Origin: Isoetes taiwanensis
Lineage: Eukaryota > Streptophyta > Lycopodiopsida > Isoetales > Isoetaceae
Length of the DNA stretch: 64,000 nt
Reading direction: 5' to 3'
Assembly: GCA_021234155.1 (NCBI GenBank)
Contig: JAJEKV010000004.1
Location: forward strand, 15,617,059-15,681,058
Shown: piece after piece, positions 12,200 through 24,254 of the stretch
Layout of the letters: every line of letters starts with the position of its first letter
Numbering within the stretch: position 1 is the first letter of the stretch
The notes under the pieces: generated by a model
What the model saw: the letters and a program-made list of their open reading frames with translations, nothing else
Databases searched by the model: none
What the model was told of the DNA's origin: nothing
Made by a program: the position numbers and the translations under genes

Positions 12200-13625
12200 T
12201 TAATGTACATATAAAAATTTTGTCTTTCTAAATCTTAAGGGCCTTATAAAATACGTTAATCAATATCATATCATATCGTATCATATCCTATCCTATCGTA
12301 TCACTTCAAAGATTTGCAGATGTATTAAAAAGAACAAGATCAAGCGATGCCTTCTAGGATGGAAGGGTAGATAATGCAGTATGAGACGAAGCTATAATAG
12401 GAGGCACAACAATTAAATATGTCATGGCGGGCTCACAAATGTTTGACCATAGATGGATGCATCACATGACATTCAATTCTAGATAGAGAAGCATTGGTAG
12501 AAGGGTCAATATAAGAAGTAGGAGAAGCCTAAAATAGAACAACAATAGGTTTTCGGTTTGAACTCAAATGGAGAAGATTTATATGGAAGCGTCGAAGCAA
12601 GTTCAAGACTATTTAGCAGAGATAAACTCAATTTTTTTACCACATAGCACTTTTGGTAATAATACAATCAGGAATAGCTTGACCAATACAGATACATGGA
12701 CCATTACTATTATAGAGTGGGAAATTACTTATCCATGCCATTATAAATTGCAAGTAAGCACTCATGAGTAAGCACATCAAAAGAAAAATTGGGGATGAAA
12801 AGCTATTGTTACGTGAAGGCCAAACCTATTGTTCTATATTGTTGAATGCCTTGGTGAAGCATTATCAAATATGAACTTGGATATGATGAGGGCTTAGCGT
12901 ATAGTACATAATTAATAAATATGGCTTATAAAGCATGAACAAGAAGAAGAGATAGGTGTTCTCGTTCTCCACGAGAATGCCTACCATTTGAATCAATTCT
13001 TCTCCCTAGATAGGTGGAAGACTGACAATGTGACAAGCATGAACCTTGTTACCATGGTGTCGAGCCATGCTGCAAAATGGTGGTCGACTGCTTCCATGGT
13101 TCAGGTGATACTGGCATAGCAGTTGGTGTTATCTCAAACCCTCATGGCGGTGTACTATAAAAAACTAATAGCTTTAATAGCCAAATAGTAATTTTTTAAG
13201 GATTGTAGTCAATTTTTGTGATGAATCTTTTTATTATATTTTGAAGGACGACAATATGGAGGATAAAATAGTCCACTAAGCAAAAACACCCATTGAGAAT
13301 GTATAATCAAACTCCTTTAGCCAGCTTGAGGCATTTAATGGCCTCATCACAATCAACATGTTCTACCACATCCATATCATCATCAATAGACAACATATTA
13401 TCATACTACTGAATAGTACGCAGGGGGAAGTCCCATGAGATGACATAACATACTTCTTCCTATCTGTTTTCATCCAATTATCCTGTTGCCATGGCTTTTT
13501 ATATTACTTATGATTAGGACCATCAGCCATAACAGCCTTGGAAGCATGAGAAGGAGAAACATCAACATGAAGAGTAGAAGCAACAATAGATACAGCTGAT
13601 GGTGTTAAGGATAGGGAAAGCATCT
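12200..13625. other. Non-coding stretch, origin unclear
   Basis: No recognisable domain. A degenerate run of catatc/gtatc units lies at 12262-12303. The frame at 12568-12771 (67 codons) has no family that I can name. Confidence 0.4.
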
Positions 13626-13690
13626 TATTCTATTCTATTCTATTCTATTCTATTCTATTCTATTCTATTCTATTCTATTCTATTCTATTC
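13626..13690 (+). repeat. (TATTC)13 microsatellite
   Basis: Thirteen perfect pentamers. Short runs of the same pentamer occur inside the half-LINE (complement, about 53452-53466) and at about 61644-61661, so the array may descend from a retroelement tail or UTR. Confidence 0.95.
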
Positions 13691-13825
13691 TATCGCCAAG
13701 AAATGCACAGCAACTGGGAAAGGTTGATCATGAATAGATGATGAAGTAAGAATGGGAGCTTGAACCTAAGAAGAAGGGAAAGGTAGCAAAAGGCCTGCTT
13801 ATTAGGAAACAACTGAGTGAATTCT

Positions 13826-14395
13826 GGACTATTCAAAAGCTTAAGATCCAACTTCTTATACCAAGGTCCAATTTTCACCACTGTACAATCTGGTAAAGGC
13901 GACTCCATTGGCATAGAAATGCAAATCCTCAGACCATTTATGATAGAGTGTGAGACATGAACCAAAAATTGATGAGCCAATAAATGTGGAGGAAGATTAG
14001 GTATCGAACCATCAAGGCATATTTAATACACAAACCATATGTAGTATAAAACTAGGAATAATATTGGTATAATAATATATACTCTCTACTAAATGGACCA
14101 ATAATCCTAGGCACCAAAGAGTCCATTGCATCACGGTTATCTAGCATAATTAGAATAAATTTGTTTACCAACAATTTAATGGATTAAAGAGGAGGAACTT
14201 GAAGGCGTCACAAAAGACGATATAATCAAATACAAAACCGTCAAAAATCTAAGTAGCCACCAAGTAAAATAGCCAAGGAATATACAAGTATAAGTTCTCA
14301 GCACATTTAATATGAGCTTGATGATCAACCTTAACCACGATAATATTATAGGCTTGAACCACGAGAATACTATAGACAATCAGACTGGTAAAATA
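13826..14395 (-). repeat. Copy 1 of a duplicated 570-bp block
   Basis: This block is repeated at 15953-16520, at perhaps 85-90 percent identity by eye. The minus frame containing CTVVKxGPWYKKLDLKLLN is kept in both copies, which hints at former coding sequence, but I do not recognise the protein. The second copy was later split by the LTR element, and its continuation (taaaatatgtcatctgaag) is found at 26752. Confidence 0.75.
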
Positions 14396-15952
14396 TGTCA
14401 TCTGAAGGTAATTGTTGTTGTAGCTAAGCCTTCGAGCGTTCAATGTGTCTAAAATTGTGGATAACTCATCCTTACTCCTTTTAGACAACATCTATAAAGT
14501 AGTTGATAACATAGCCTTTCTAGATGCACGACATATATCCTTACAAAGCCAATCACCAAATAAGTCTTTGATATTAGGATTGGAATCTATACCTATTTGA
14601 TGTCAAGGGGGATTCACTCATGTATAAGGGGGATATGCCATCTGCGTGCATGGGGTGGCAAAAAACCCCCCTGTATACGGATCTTTAAAAGCAAATTTTG
14701 ACCCCTTTCGAATAAACATTACCTAGGATAGTGCAAAAAATACCAGAAAAAGGACCCCCCCCGGCCCCGTATATGTGTAAAAATGGGTCTAAAAAACCCC
14801 CTTCCCGTGCATGCAGATGGGTTATACGCCCAAAACTGTGAACCCCCCTTGTTTGATGTATATAACTTCCTTTTCCTTACCTGTTGTACCTTGCAAGGGA
14901 GAAAAATCCCCTTCTTCAAGGATTACGAGAGCAGCCGCCCCAAAGGCAAAGAGTCGCGGCATTTTGCCATCGTCACCTTGGATGAACCAGTATCTGTCTT
15001 CTCATTCTACTGGAAGTAGCCGAAACAAACATACCTAATCCAGCCCCTAACTTTATAGCAAACCCTAATAAAGTTAACACTCCTAGAGAGCTTTTGGAAC
15101 AAGCATCCAAATGAGCTAAAGATCATCGAAAACAGAGCCCGGATGTGCTATCAGGAAACCCTAGGAGCTATTGTCAAAAGCCCCCACGAATTTCATAAAG
15201 AGGGGCTTCTTAATTTAATAAAATACAAGAATGCCGTTTTGTTCTAGTAATAGCCAAACTGTTTTTTCCTTTCTACAACAAATAAAAAGGATTAGCCTGT
15301 CCTTCATATATCCTCATGGATGCTGCCAATGTGGCGTGATGTAAAAATACTATCTATCTATTAACATTTATTTTCAAATATTAGTAATCAACCACTACTA
15401 AGTTCTCTTTAACCTTGACCCATAGATCTTCTGGTCTCCGTAGATGATAATGTTCCTTGATGCAAGTTTGAAATAATATAATACATTGAGACTTTCCTTA
15501 TAGGAAGGCTTTTGTGTTATAGAGCAATGAATGCGAACATAAAAGGTCTTCAAATTTCAAATGTGGAAGCATTCAATTTGCTAAAAAAAACCTATATTAA
15601 ATTATAGATTGGGCATGGAATGTGGAATGAGGATGAGAATTTCAGTTGGTCCTTCCAAGGTTGTTTTTTCTAGTTATATGATTTTGAAACAATGAATACG
15701 TTCAAACTATGGATATTATGAGCTTATTTTGTTCAAAGTGTTTTTCTTAATAGATGATCTTTTTTGTTGATGATTTAGTAAAAATTGTCTTAGAAATGTC
15801 TAAATTACATGTTTGGCAAAACTTAACTAAGAGAGAATGTAATGGAATCATTAACATTTATTTTTCCAACTCCAGCTCTAAATAGAAATATAGAAATATA
15901 TTTTCCTGCCCCTTTTTTTTTTGTGGGGGGTGTTGTTTTGGGGGGGGAGGGG
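14396..15952. other. Non-coding stretch
   Basis: No gene recognised. The part at 14640-15020 is rich in short C and G runs. Frames at 14719-15038 overlap each other on both strands and look accidental. The phrase caaatgagctaaagatc at 15110 recurs at 26802, so the ancestral duplicated block reached at least this far. Confidence 0.4.
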
Positions 15953-16520
15953 AATTTTGGACGATTCAAAAGCTTAAGATCCAACTTCTTATACCAAGGT
16001 CCACTTTTCACCACTGTACAGTCCGATAAAGGCAACTCCACTGGCGTAGAAATGCAAATCCTCGAACTATTCATGATAGAGTGTGAGATATGAACCCAAA
16101 ATTGATGAGCCACTAGATGTGGAGCAAGATTAGGTATCGGGAACCATCAAGGCATATTTAATACATAACATATGTAGTATAAAACTAGGAATAATATTGG
16201 TATATTATATACTCTCTACTAAATGGACTAATAACCCTAGACACCAAAGAGTCCACTACATCACGGTTATCTAGCATAACTAGAACAAAGTTTTTTACCA
16301 ACAACTTAATGGATTGAAAAGGAGAAACTTGAAGGCGCCGGAAAAGGCGATATAACCAGATACAAAACCATGAGGAATGTAAGTATCCACCAAATAAAAT
16401 AGCCAAGGAATATATAAAAGTATTAAGTTCTCAGCACGTTTAATATGAGCTTGATAATCAACCACAATAATATTATAGGCTTGAACCACGAGAATACTAT
16501 AGACAATCACACTGGTAAAA
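15953..16520 (-). repeat. Copy 2 of the duplicated block, target of the LTR element
   Basis: Homologous to 13826-14395. It ends at the TAAAA target site, and its remaining part resumes at 26752 after the 10.2-kb insertion. Confidence 0.75.
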
Positions 16521-18060
16521 TGTGACGTTCCACGTATTTATATGCCTTTTTTAGTATAAATACATGACACTTCACTATGAATAATTAATGGCACATTAAT
16601 TATTCATAAGCTAAGGTTAGTTATGATAATCATTAATTATTAATGTGGAAACCTAACCCTAAACCCTAATTCGAATTTAGCGCTTAACCTAATATTAAAA
16701 GGAGTTAAAATATTAAATTAGTTAACATTAACCAATTTGGAGTTGCCACCTGGCCCAAATCGATTGGGCAAGGGAGAGTTGCTAACTTGGGACCCAAATT
16801 GGGGTTTTATACCCCCATTTGCCCCAATTCAAATTGGGGGGGCAATTAGAGAAGGAGGAGGAGCTCATCCCACCAGCAGGGTGTGGAGAACCTAAGAGAT
16901 GGGAGATCTAGCTCAGATACCGATTAGTAGGCTTAGTTAGCTTGAGATTCTAGTTAGGAACTAACCCTTGTTTGTTAGATGGATGATTAGTCTCTCTATT
17001 TTATGTTATATTTGAAGCTATGGATGGATGGATGTATAAGGATAGCTTTCTTTCTGTTCCTCCAGTGTTGTATGGGTAAAAAGGGGGTAGAGACCTGAAG
17101 GCCATCTAGAAGTAGAGATGTTCCTAGTTAGAACCCTTAAAACCCAGTAAATGTGGCCTATGCACAAGATCCAACTTGGCTGAGGATGCTATGATGTGGT
17201 TGAGCACCAAACAACGGACACAACTGGGGAAGAGGGGTGGAGCCTTGCTTAGCGTGGCTACTGGGGCTCCTACAGTGAGCTATGCCTATAGTCGGTCACT
17301 GTGTGTGGGCCGGGTATGGGTCTGACACCTCCTGGATCGTTGGATATGGCCTTTATGGACGTCCTCAACTTTGTGTAGATTCGGGGGGTAAGTCGGGTAC
17401 GAATACGGGTGCTGTAGGTGTGGCAGGTATCCTCTAGCACACCCAGGGAGCCATTGTCATCTGGAAGGAGAAGCTTCTCTGACCTGCCTCATCGGACCGG
17501 GGAGATGTAACCCAGAGTAGTCCCATAGGGTGATTCCTTGGGATTGCATCTCCGGAGGGCTACAAGCACGTCATAGCATGATTCAGCCTATCTGTACAGG
17601 AGGGGCAGATGGAGTGGACTACCTTAGCTATTGTTCTATGCCAGCCAATGCCATGTTATACCTCTGTCTGCTGTTATCTTGAGGCCCTGACCGTCAGTCG
17701 ACCCCATGGAGTCTGAGCCCGGGGTACATCCCTTCTTTATGGTGCATTTCCTTAGTTATATTGGTACTCTGTTGTTAATTGTATTGATGATGATGGGCCA
17801 CCCTTTGTGGTGGTATATTATTTATTGGTATTGTTGCCAGGTGCTAACATGTTTGTACGCTTCCGCTATATAGGATTCTCATGGAAGGCGTGGAACGAAT
17901 AACATCTCCGTGTCCTTCTCCCGGACACTTGACCATCACAAGTGGTCCGAGTCAGACGGAGGGCCTTTCCATGGGATGGAGTTACCATGGAAGGGGTATT
18001 TCCCGTATTTATACGATGGGAGCATCATATACATTCTGTGTAGATTTTGGGAGCGTCACA
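16521..18060 (+). repeat. 5' LTR of the element
   Basis: 1540 bp, TG...CA ends. It contains a telomere-like phrase (cctaaccctaaaccctaa, about 16661-16678) and a GC-richer body with short complementary pairs such as ccccaatt/aattgggg. Confidence 0.9.
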
Positions 18061-18061
18061 G

Positions 18062-18074
18062 TGGTATCAGAGCC
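18062..18074 (+). promoter_or_regulatory. Primer binding site (initiator tRNA-Met)
   Basis: TGGTATCAGAGCC begins one base after the 5' LTR. It is complementary to the 3' end of plant initiator tRNA-Met, the usual minus-strand primer of plant LTR elements. Confidence 0.9.
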
Positions 18075-18539
18075 ATGATTTTGGTGGACCAGATCATAGC
18101 ACTGGCCATATTCTTACTCGTTAGTCGATAGGTAGTACGAGACGTTAATCTAGGATAAACTATTCCAATTCCATAGCTAGTATGTATGTTGACCTACTAA
18201 GCTAGTTAGGAATTAAGGTGTGTGTCCTTAGAATTAAGCATGTTAAGTTTTTAGAGAGAAAGAGGTCCCTTGTTTCCACAGGCCATAACTTTCTCTAGAT
18301 AACTTGGATTGAGGCAATTTTTGTGCCAACACGTCGGGCACGGTTCAATTACCCTAGAAGCATCAAAACCCGGCATCGAAATGGCATCAAAAGGGCCCAA
18401 AAACGTACTCGGGCACCGCTCTAATTTGGGCGCCTTTGAATTTGAAAAGAAAGCCATATAATTGTAGCGGCGCCCGTATATAAAAACGCGTATTTCTGCC
18501 GTATAATAAAAATTTTATATTTTTTCTCATATACATGTT

Positions 18540-18760
18540 TTTTTTTGCCCCCTCAACCTCCCAATTCTAACCTTAGATGCTTACCACTAGACCAAGCTGA
18601 ATGTAATATGTATATTTGACATATTTTTTATACACATTTAGTATTATGTTTTCTCTGCATAGCAACTTTTATATAAAACTGTAATATGGGAACTTGAACC
18701 CTTGACCTCCCACCACCCAGCCAACCTTTTACCAACACGATAAGCCTCGTTTTAGTGGAT
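18540..18760 (-). repeat. Two tRNA-like segments in the element interior
   Basis: On the minus strand, 18675-18745 reads ...gtgttggtaaaaggttggc... followed by ...aagggttcaagttccc, and 18560-18600 carries ggtctagtggtaagcatc. These resemble pol III A and B boxes (TRGY..AGTGG and GGTTCAAxTCC). Counterparts occur in the inverted copy at 35034-35096 and about 35185-35225, so they were present in the common ancestor of both copies. Confidence 0.5.
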
Positions 18761-20519
18761 GTAATGTCTCTTATCATACTTAACCCATAGTATCTCTAAT
18801 TCTCTAGAAGGACTTATGTCTACCATCACTCTTCCCTAAACCAATGATGTGGTGGTAACAACTCCGCCGGACTTGTGCAACCATGGTGGAGTAGGAATAC
18901 TCTAAGGGTTCTTACCATCAATGCGGAATGTCTCCCGCAACCATATCGATGAACGTTCACACTGAGCGATGGAAGGGAACTCCTCGGAGTAAGATAGGAA
19001 CTTCCAAGATGGATTCTAATCCACTATCATCTTGGATATTGTTTAGGCGACGATAATAATGTCCAGTTATCGACATTCTTAGACCTATAGCTTTAAATAA
19101 ATTTTTTTCCTTTGGTAGATGCCTTGATAATAAAATTTCTTCCGACCCTGCCATGACTTAATCTACATTACACTCATGTCCTTAATCTTATATATTACTT
19201 GACTTTATATATTGGGGTTAAGTAAAAATTCAGCTCACGTTATTTTTTCTTCAGTGTCCAAGTCTTAACTCGTTTCATTTCCTAGAGAAAAGATCTCTTT
19301 TTGCCCAACCAACTAGGGACTGCCATGCAACACCCGTCTAGACCATGGCTCTAGCTTTATCCCTATCACCCTTCACTACTTCTTCTCGATGGTAGTATTT
19401 CTTTAAGGGATCACTCCCCCCAGATCAGGTTGCATACTCTGTAACACATACTGAGTGCTTGTGTTAGAACCCTCACAACAATGTCAACACTTTACTCTAA
19501 TTAATCTACAGTACAAACTTTAGTATTATTTTGTGCAAAACTTCATCGCCTATATGGCCGTGACATGTATCTGCGCCACACGCTTGTCAAATTGACGATG
19601 GCCTACCCTCTTTTGGAGTTGTCCTACTGTAATGGTCCAATGGCATCCAATCATTGTTGAATAGTCACCTCCTTCTAGGGTATCTAGATCGGGTTGGCGC
19701 AGAGTATTTACAACCATTACTTTAGTGCCTAAACGTCATTAAGTTCCACAAATGAACTTATATGTCCAAGGGATTATGTGAATATCTTAAAGGACAGTAC
19801 CACTCAGAGACCTCTCAAGATAGGCCTCTTTTATTAAAAAGGTTCTTGGTGAATTCAATTCACCATGTTGTCCTAGGACATGGAAGTCTTCTTCCCTAAG
19901 CCATGCACCAAATCTTTGAATTAAGCTTTTCAGCTCTTGCTACCTTTTAAGCCGGAAATCTATCTTTGCATGTTAGCAAAGACACCCTTCATCTTAGGTA
20001 ATAATTGTCCTATCCAGGTCGCTAAATTTCATTAATAAGGGTCCATTCCTTCTCTCTTCAATATTGTTTTCTACGACTATGGCCGATTTTCAGTATCTCG
20101 GCCCTTACGCCTGGCACAACTTATACAAATCACCCTTTCGCTGTGACCTTTAGTCAGTAGAGTCACCAATCCAATTACTCCTTTACGTATCCGTTAACCG
20201 TCTTGTGGCTTCTAAGCCGCTATTATATGGCCCCTATGTTGTTAACCCACCTATCATTGCAACGTTGTCCTACATCCTAGAAATGTTAGTCATTACATTT
20301 CTCTGTCATGATGCTATGATGCTGTTGTGGCATTCCAAATGACTTGGCATCCTCATTTAAACCATAATCATGGCCTAGCGAGTGAGCCTTCGTATAAATC
20401 GTAAATTACCTGGAGTCATCAAGGTGCCTACCTAGTATTTTGTGAGTCTTCCTACAATACCGACGTTTGATATAACCCGGGCTTGTATCGATGTTCGAGC
20501 CCTGTATATTCTAACTTAC

Positions 20520-20587
20520 ACCTCCATGTAACCCATGGCGTTCACCTCTGCCTACCTCCATGTAACCCATGTCGTTCACCTCTGCCT
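20520..20587 (+). repeat. 34-bp tandem duplication in the element interior
   Basis: The unit acctccatgtaacccatg...cacctctgcct occurs twice in a row with one substitution. Confidence 0.8.
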
Positions 20588-23060
20588 GATCCGGATATGG
20601 ATCAGAGATCTAGTCCTAGGTGTCTATGCAAGACACGTGGGAACTTCTAGCAGGTAATTGCTATTCGTTACCTATCCTGGAATTGTACTATTGTACTATT
20701 CAACTCCATCACCTCGAGCTTTATTCTATGGGCTGTTGACATTTAAGTGCCAACTACAACATCATACCTTAGCATGCAATGGACATATCTCCGGACCCTT
20801 CATCGGTAACTTTGGGGTACACTCGTCTTTCTCTCCCCGTGTCACCAATTAGATTAACTCTCCAAGATGTTTATCGTATGTATACACAGTATGTACATAA
20901 TAAACATATATCTTCATCCCATAATGCTAGGGCTCTGCTCTAACTTGGCTAAAGTGTAACCCTGGTAGTTCTTTCAAACAAAACCCATTGCCTATGTACC
21001 TTTACGCTGTGGCTCTGCCACCTAAGTCCCAAATGGATAGTAGCCAACTCTATGTTGGAATTGTATATTCTGCATACACTTTGATAAGCTCCCTAGGTCC
21101 TTCAACCATTCCTTTAGTGCCGTATGGTACTTCAGTCTCGTACATAAACTATGATCCCCCACAGGATTATGCCATAATTCCAAAGGCTACTACCCCACAT
21201 GAGGAGATTTTCTAAAGGCTTCTTTCGCTAAGGATCCTTTGTGTCCTCAATATCAACCATGCTTAGTCACAATTAACCTATTTTTCTTAAGTTATCATGT
21301 GGACTTCAGCTTTTGATCAGCTTCAAATGATGTCGTCTTTGGCTCCCCCATAATGAAGCGGAGGCACTAAAACCTCTTGGTCTCTTAATAGGAAAATCTA
21401 AGGTTTCAATCTTCGTTAGTAACCGCCATATGATTATCCGATTCCTTACCCTCTTAAGAGTTTCAAAGTCATAATCTCTAAGGGGTCTATGCCTCAAGGC
21501 AACAGATCCTCCAGCTTCTATTTCAGTATCTAGAATTGTTCCCCGTGAATAGGTTAACTCTTACGATATATGGGCTATTGGCCTACATAATTTTACCCCT
21601 TCTACTCTATACATCTCATCGTGATTTTCATTGGGACTTTGAATTCTTATGTTTTGCCCTCTTGTCGGCCAGCCTAAGGGGATGATCAGCAAACTCACCA
21701 AACTTCCCTTCTACCATCATACGACGGGATAGTTCATACAACCTGTCATACCCAAAACACAATGGATACCTTCAGCTCATAGTGCTGAATTAATTCATTC
21801 GTATCTAGACACCTTTGAGTAGTCAATTTCCCATTATCTGTCATTTCAATTCTATTCCAACCATCCTCGAAATGTTTTGAATGTAACATCAGTGTATATG
21901 CTAGACTTACTCTAGCTATTTTTCCCTAATTTAAAGTCTTTTCATATTCCTTACTACGATGTATCTAGGATAGTCAACTCCAACCATTGGGATAACTTGA
22001 ATGCTTATCTCTGGTGGATCATACTTAATCCAAAATCTTTGTATATAAGCCTATCATTATGCTTAGTCTTTAAACCTTGTTAAGTAATATTTACTCGCTT
22101 TGTACGAGTATTCTACTATCTTCCAATATCACATACATCTGAATGTCACAATCGACATCCTGGATATCCTCACTAGTGTACTATTTGATACTACCAAATC
22201 CTTCCAACATCCACCATCCCTATCACATGCGTGAGCCACCCCTAAGTCTAGACTCATAGTGATTCTTTGACATAGCCACCTAGCTATATTCATACTTGCC
22301 ACAGAAGTATTTCCTCAACTCGTTTATCTTGTACCATATACATGTTGTGGTTTTGACTCCACACGTTTTAGACTCTCTAACCTCCTCAAGCGCTCGTCAC
22401 AAATTCCACAGGGAAAGAAGGCGCCCTAAGTCTTAGTGGACATGTTTAACCTCTAGTATAGATAGATAGATAGATAGATAGTAGTTTTAACGTCACGCCA
22501 CTAGGAACTCTTATCTTCATTATTTCCGTATTCATATGGAATGTGAACTAAAAGTTACTTTCTTTTTCTTGTTATGTTTTACCATTAAATGGTCCTAGTA
22601 TGCATATACCAAGGTGGAGCTACTCCTCGGGATACACATGATACCAAGTCCAGAGCACATTCTCCTTGGTGAGATGTTCATTGGGCACCTACCTTGTTTA
22701 TACTCCAGACTTTGGACTGTTCAAAGTGTCCCTCCAAATTTTTTGTATTTGAAACGTTGTTTACAACAACTTTCAAGCACCTCTTGTCTCCCACTTGATG
22801 TGTGGGTACATTACTTGCCCCCTTAATATATCATTAGGTGGAGGTCAACTTTCCTTCATAGTCTAGCTTCACCAAAGCTCCAACATACCTTGTAGCTTTC
22901 AGACGGTTGTATCTTCTGCTAGCAAGATAAGCATATCCACATAGCTATGTGGTCATCTTACTCATGCATACCCTTGCACCTTTATTGCACACCTCAGGAA
23001 CATCAATCTCCTTACGAAACACAATGTATGCGTAATTTTATAATCCGTAGTTTATGGATC

Positions 23061-23512
23061 TGTAACGTTCCTAACCGACATGCCCTTAACCAACTGGGCA
23101 AAACCATCTAGACGTTTATGAGTAGTCGCTTCTACCCATTTATGCCGGTGTCTCGGGAACGCCCCACAGGCACATTCAAGGTTCGAATACTCAATCGGTC
23201 TACCATGGGCCCGTTACAGTCTCTCCCACTAGAACTATGCTCGTCCTCGAGCATCCAAGGCTATACCATGTCTATGATTACCAAGTCTTTGCAAATTACC
23301 TATGCATGTAGGCACCCATGGAGACTCGAACTCGAGACCTGCTCTGATACCAACTGTAACGTTCCTAACCGACATGCCCTTAACCAACTGGGCAAAACCA
23401 TCTAGACGTTTATGAGTAGTCGCTTCTACCCATTTATGCCGGTGTCTCGGGAACGCCCCACAGGCACATTCAAGGTTCGAATACTCGAGCGGTCTACCAT
23501 GGGCCCGTTACA
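23061..23512 (-). mobile_element. TRIM (miniature LTR retrotransposon), young
   Basis: Two 158-bp LTRs (23061-23218 and 23355-23512), differing at only two positions, flank a 136-bp interior. Each LTR starts TGTAACG and ends CGTTACA. The target ggatc is duplicated at 23056-23060 and 23513-23517. On the minus strand the interior opens with a primer site TGGTATCAGAGC (23341-23352, two bases from the LTR) and closes with a polypurine tract AGTGGGAGAGAC (23219-23230), so the element runs right to left. It has no coding capacity. The inverted sister element has the uninterrupted site with a single ggatc at about 29513-29517, which proves insertion. Confidence 0.95.
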
Positions 23513-23638
23513 GGATCCGCGTCCTCATACGCCATTATTCTCTACCTTTCCGCGAATCATACCTCGATTCAAGTAGCAATAGCTATACACTATACGTTCA
23601 CCCCCATTGTTGAAACCTACACTTCTAAAGTGATCTCC

Positions 23639-23740
23639 CTTTCATGAGCTGGGTACTTATAATCCAGTTTCCACCTTAGTATAGTACCTCTTTCATGAGC
23701 TGGGTACTTATAATCCAGTTTCCACCTTAGTATAGTACCT
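23639..23740 (+). repeat. 51-bp tandem duplication
   Basis: ctttcatgagctgggtactt... and its continuation up to atagtacct are repeated exactly at 23639-23689 and 23690-23740. Confidence 0.9.
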
Positions 23741-23767
23741 CTCTAACGTGATCTGTGGCATATAATC

Positions 23768-23905
23768 TTTTTTTTTTTTTTGTTTGAAGGCAAGGTTGGT
23801 GGGACTTGCACCCACCCACGTCTCCCACCCTATGGTAGCTAGTGGGTTTTGAACCCTGGTGGGGGTCACCCCAACCCAAGGCCTTACCACTAAACCACCA
23901 CCGCA
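23768..23905 (-). mobile_element. tRNA-derived SINE
   Basis: On the minus strand the element starts gcggtggtggtttagtggta (A-box-like) and has a B box GGTTCAAAACC about 45 bases on. After a short body it ends in CCAACCTTGCCTTCAA, c and a poly-A run. The host sequence atctgtggcatataatc (23751-23767) is repeated with two changes at 23906-23922, a 17-bp target duplication. At about 138 bp it is a compact SINE. Its end matches the 3' end of the LINE-like insertion at 10692-11921. Confidence 0.9.
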
Positions 23906-24103
23906 ATCTATGGCAAATAATCATATACCACTTCTCCCTCAAATATATGGTGCTATATCCAGTCTCCTTCTACGTCATACCAATTCTCTCGACTATCGAT
24001 CCAAAATAAGAATACCTTACCACTCCGTATTCCCAATGTGCCACACTTCTACTTCAAGCAAGAGTCCAGGACCTGCTCAACCATCACTATATAACATGCT
24101 CAG

Positions 24104-24150
24104 GAAGGATCAGGCATGTTTTCGATGTTTTCGCCGTGGACACCATAGTC
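24104..24150 (+). pseudogene. Degenerate CCHC zinc-knuckle-like patch (gag remnant)
   Basis: The frame at 23859-24254 contains CFRCFRRGHHSHNW, which fits C-x2-C-x4-H-x4-C except that the last Cys is Trp. The reverse-complement copy in the sister element (about 29215-29300) also reads CFRCFR in this region. It lies close to the 3' LTR, an unusual place for gag, so it may be a captured or rearranged fragment. Confidence 0.4.
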
Positions 24151-24254
24151 ACAACTGGCCTTCTGTGATACAGGAGGATTGCATGGCCATAACACTGTCG
24201 AATAACGACCCAGGCAGTATCAACTTAGCAGTGCCACGTCGAATGTATCCGTGA

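Larger units (their letters stand above)
6610..12200 (+). mobile_element. Old LINE (non-LTR retrotransposon), multiply interrupted
   Basis: One decayed ORF2 can be followed in order: endonuclease (6610-7735), an interrupted linker (8467-8770), reverse transcriptase (about 9040-10070) and a C-terminal part (10090-10610, continuing past an insertion at 11936-12170). The left edge is set by a second fragment of the same family on the minus strand at 46333-46440, which starts with the same bases (atgcaagaccctcag). Two later events split it: a 130-bp duplication flanking an LTR fragment (7811-8466), and a LINE-like insertion at 10692-11921. It is non-functional. Confidence 0.7.

Noticed and set aside
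16661-16680. Interstitial telomere array
   Set aside because: Only two to three telomere-like units per LTR, and identical in position in all LTRs; part of the LTR, not of a chromosome end.
23118-23405. 95-codon frame
   Set aside because: Spans LTR, interior and second LTR of the TRIM, which is non-coding.
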